A stretch of DNA of 7,181 nucleotides from Micrococcaceae bacterium (GTDB lineage: Bacteria > Actinomycetota > Actinomycetes > Actinomycetales > Micrococcaceae): positions 1 through 7,181 of the forward strand of contig DNHA01000337.1 of NCBI GenBank assembly GCA_003486025.1, written 5' to 3'. Shown here one piece after another: positions 6,606 through 7,181 of the stretch (position 1 is its first letter; each line of letters opens with the position of its first letter). The notes under the pieces are model-generated. The model made no database searches and was not told the origin of the DNA. It saw nothing but the letters and a program-made list of their open reading frames with translations. A program made the translations under genes and the position numbers.

Positions 6606-6936
6606 CCTAGCAGCAAAGTTCGCGCTCGCCGAGTGCGTTGTCTTCAACGCGGCAAATATGACGAGGTGGATGTCATGAGGTGCCTGTAATCGCCAATCCG
6701 CGTTAACGTTTAACCGGTGTTCACAGCAGCAACCGTGCAAAAAATTCCTGCAGGTCAATGATTTTGTGGACAAAAGGTGCAAGTTCCACGCGAACAGCGC
6801 TCTGGCATCCATAAGTCAACCCACAGGTTACTGTGAACGGGCTTTGAACCTTTACCATTATGAAGGCGTGCCGTAGGCCACAGGGTCATGCGATCTCACG
6901 CACAGCGCTTATCACTCGTTATCCCGAAGGAAGCAC
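6606..6936. other. Divergent intergenic region with several small palindromes
   Basis: Together with 6593-6605 this forms a 344-nt gap between the leftward UvrA-like gene and the rightward symporter gene, so it should hold both promoters. I found no convincing -35/-10 pair on either strand. On the symporter side the best guess is TGTGAA (6832-6837) with CATTAT (6856-6861), 18 nt apart, which is weak. Small symmetric elements are CGTTAACG (6701-6708), CCTGCAGG (6747-6754), TTTTGT-GG-ACAAAA (6762-6775) and CACAG-GTTA-CTGTG (6822-6835). A distant pair, GTTCACAG (6719-6726) and CTGTGAAC (6831-6838), is mutually complementary. Any may be regulator sites. No LexA-like box was seen. A short minus-strand open frame (6603-6812) has no coding signs. 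Confidence 0.45.
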
Positions 6937-7181
6937 ATGAACGTTTTGAAAAGGATCCCTCTTCTAGGATGGATCGTCGTTGCCATTATTCTGGGCATCC
7001 TGCTCGGCCCAGTTATGCCAGTTGGGCTCGGCAGCGTCTTCCTGACCTATAACTCGATTTTCTCGGGCTTCCTCAGCTTCATTGTGCCGCTGATCATCCT
7101 CGGCTTGGTCATGCCGGCAATTGCCGAATTGGGCAAGGGTGCTGGCAAGTGGTTGGGTGTGACCGCGCTGATCGCGTACGG
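6937..7181 (+). CDS. Dicarboxylate/amino acid:cation symporter, N-terminal part (3' end outside window)
   Basis: The first 81 codons of a secondary transporter of the DAACS family (GltP/DctA/SstT type), which imports acidic amino acids or C4-dicarboxylates with H+ or Na+ across the cytoplasmic membrane. Visible are a basic N-terminus (MNVLKR), a first membrane span at about residues 8-28 (PLLGWIVVAIILGILLG), and a second span beginning near residue 41. The second span carries the family block FLSFIVPLIILGLVMPAIAE (45-64), which in this family marks the end of TM2, followed by GKGAGKWLG (67-74) and the start of TM3. The start at ATG 6937 is well supported by GAAGGA (6926-6931) with 5-nt spacing. 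The frame is open to the window end. The substrate cannot be fixed because the specificity-determining hairpins and TM7-TM8 lie outside. Confidence 0.88.
   Translation, partial: MNVLKRIPLLGWIVVAIILGILLGPVMPVGLGSVFLTYNSIFSGFLSFIVPLIILGLVMPAIAELGKGAGKWLGVTALIAY

Noticed and set aside
6593..6616. N-terminal extension of the UvrA-like protein by 8 residues from a TTG at 6616
   Set aside because: The TTG has no ribosome site at usable distance, whereas ATG 6592 has AGGTAGGA 8 nt upstream; the extension would translate through that site.
6603..6812. A 69-codon minus-strand open frame upstream of the UvrA-like gene
   Set aside because: No ribosome site, Cys- and His-rich composition unlike its neighbours, and it lies where promoters are expected.
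6614..6850. Possible LexA/SOS box controlling the UvrA-like gene
   Set aside because: GAAC and GTTC half-sites occur (for example near 6792, 6719 and 6835), but none pair at the spacing of an actinobacterial GAAC-N4-GTTC box.

Overview
The window is a chromosomal segment from a moderately high-GC Gram-positive bacterium, most likely an actinobacterium of the Micrococcaceae (Arthrobacter/Glutamicibacter group). That assignment is an inference. It rests on the style of the 6-phosphogluconate dehydrogenase C-terminus, a DinB-fold protein and a small membrane protein of types familiar from that group, GTG/TTG alternatives upstream of several starts, and one gene that looks leaderless. No rRNA, tRNA, CRISPR array, insertion sequence or prophage gene was seen. 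Gene content looks ordinary and there is no sign of recent transfer.

Layout: (1) 1-296 (+), the end of gnd (6-phosphogluconate dehydrogenase), followed by a strong hairpin at 314-344. (2) 572-2687, a divergent regulatory unit: a TetR-family repressor (-), then a DUF1304 membrane protein and a CurA-like NADP-dependent enone/alkenal reductase (both +). A long imperfect palindrome (1172-1207) lies between the divergent starts and contains the repressor gene's likely -10 box. (3) 2724-3254 (+), a small single-pass membrane protein of unknown function whose ATG sits 6 nt after a TAGAAT box, so it is probably made from a leaderless mRNA. (4) 3251-6592 (-), a three-gene run read right to left: a short UvrA-type ABC ATPase, a GNAT acetyltransferase starting 2 nt after it, and a DinB-fold putative metalloprotein. 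The last gene meets the small membrane protein gene tail to tail with a 4-nt overlap. (5) 6593-6936, a 344-nt divergent intergenic region with several small palindromes. (6) 6937-7181 (+), the N-terminus of a dicarboxylate/amino acid:cation symporter cut by the window edge.

Functional reading (inference): the TetR unit looks like an electrophile-detoxification circuit. The repressor has a single cysteine in the same GCL motif as the sensing cysteine of E. coli NemR, and it faces an enone reductase. The UvrA-like protein lacks the UvrB-binding insertion and part of the first zinc module. It therefore belongs to the short UvrA paralogs (UvrA2/DrrC-like) associated with tolerance to DNA-binding drugs rather than to the canonical repair UvrA. 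No strong case for a wholly new system was found. The best leads are the DUF1304-reductase-TetR module with its operator, the short UvrA-GNAT-DinB operon, and the leaderless gene.
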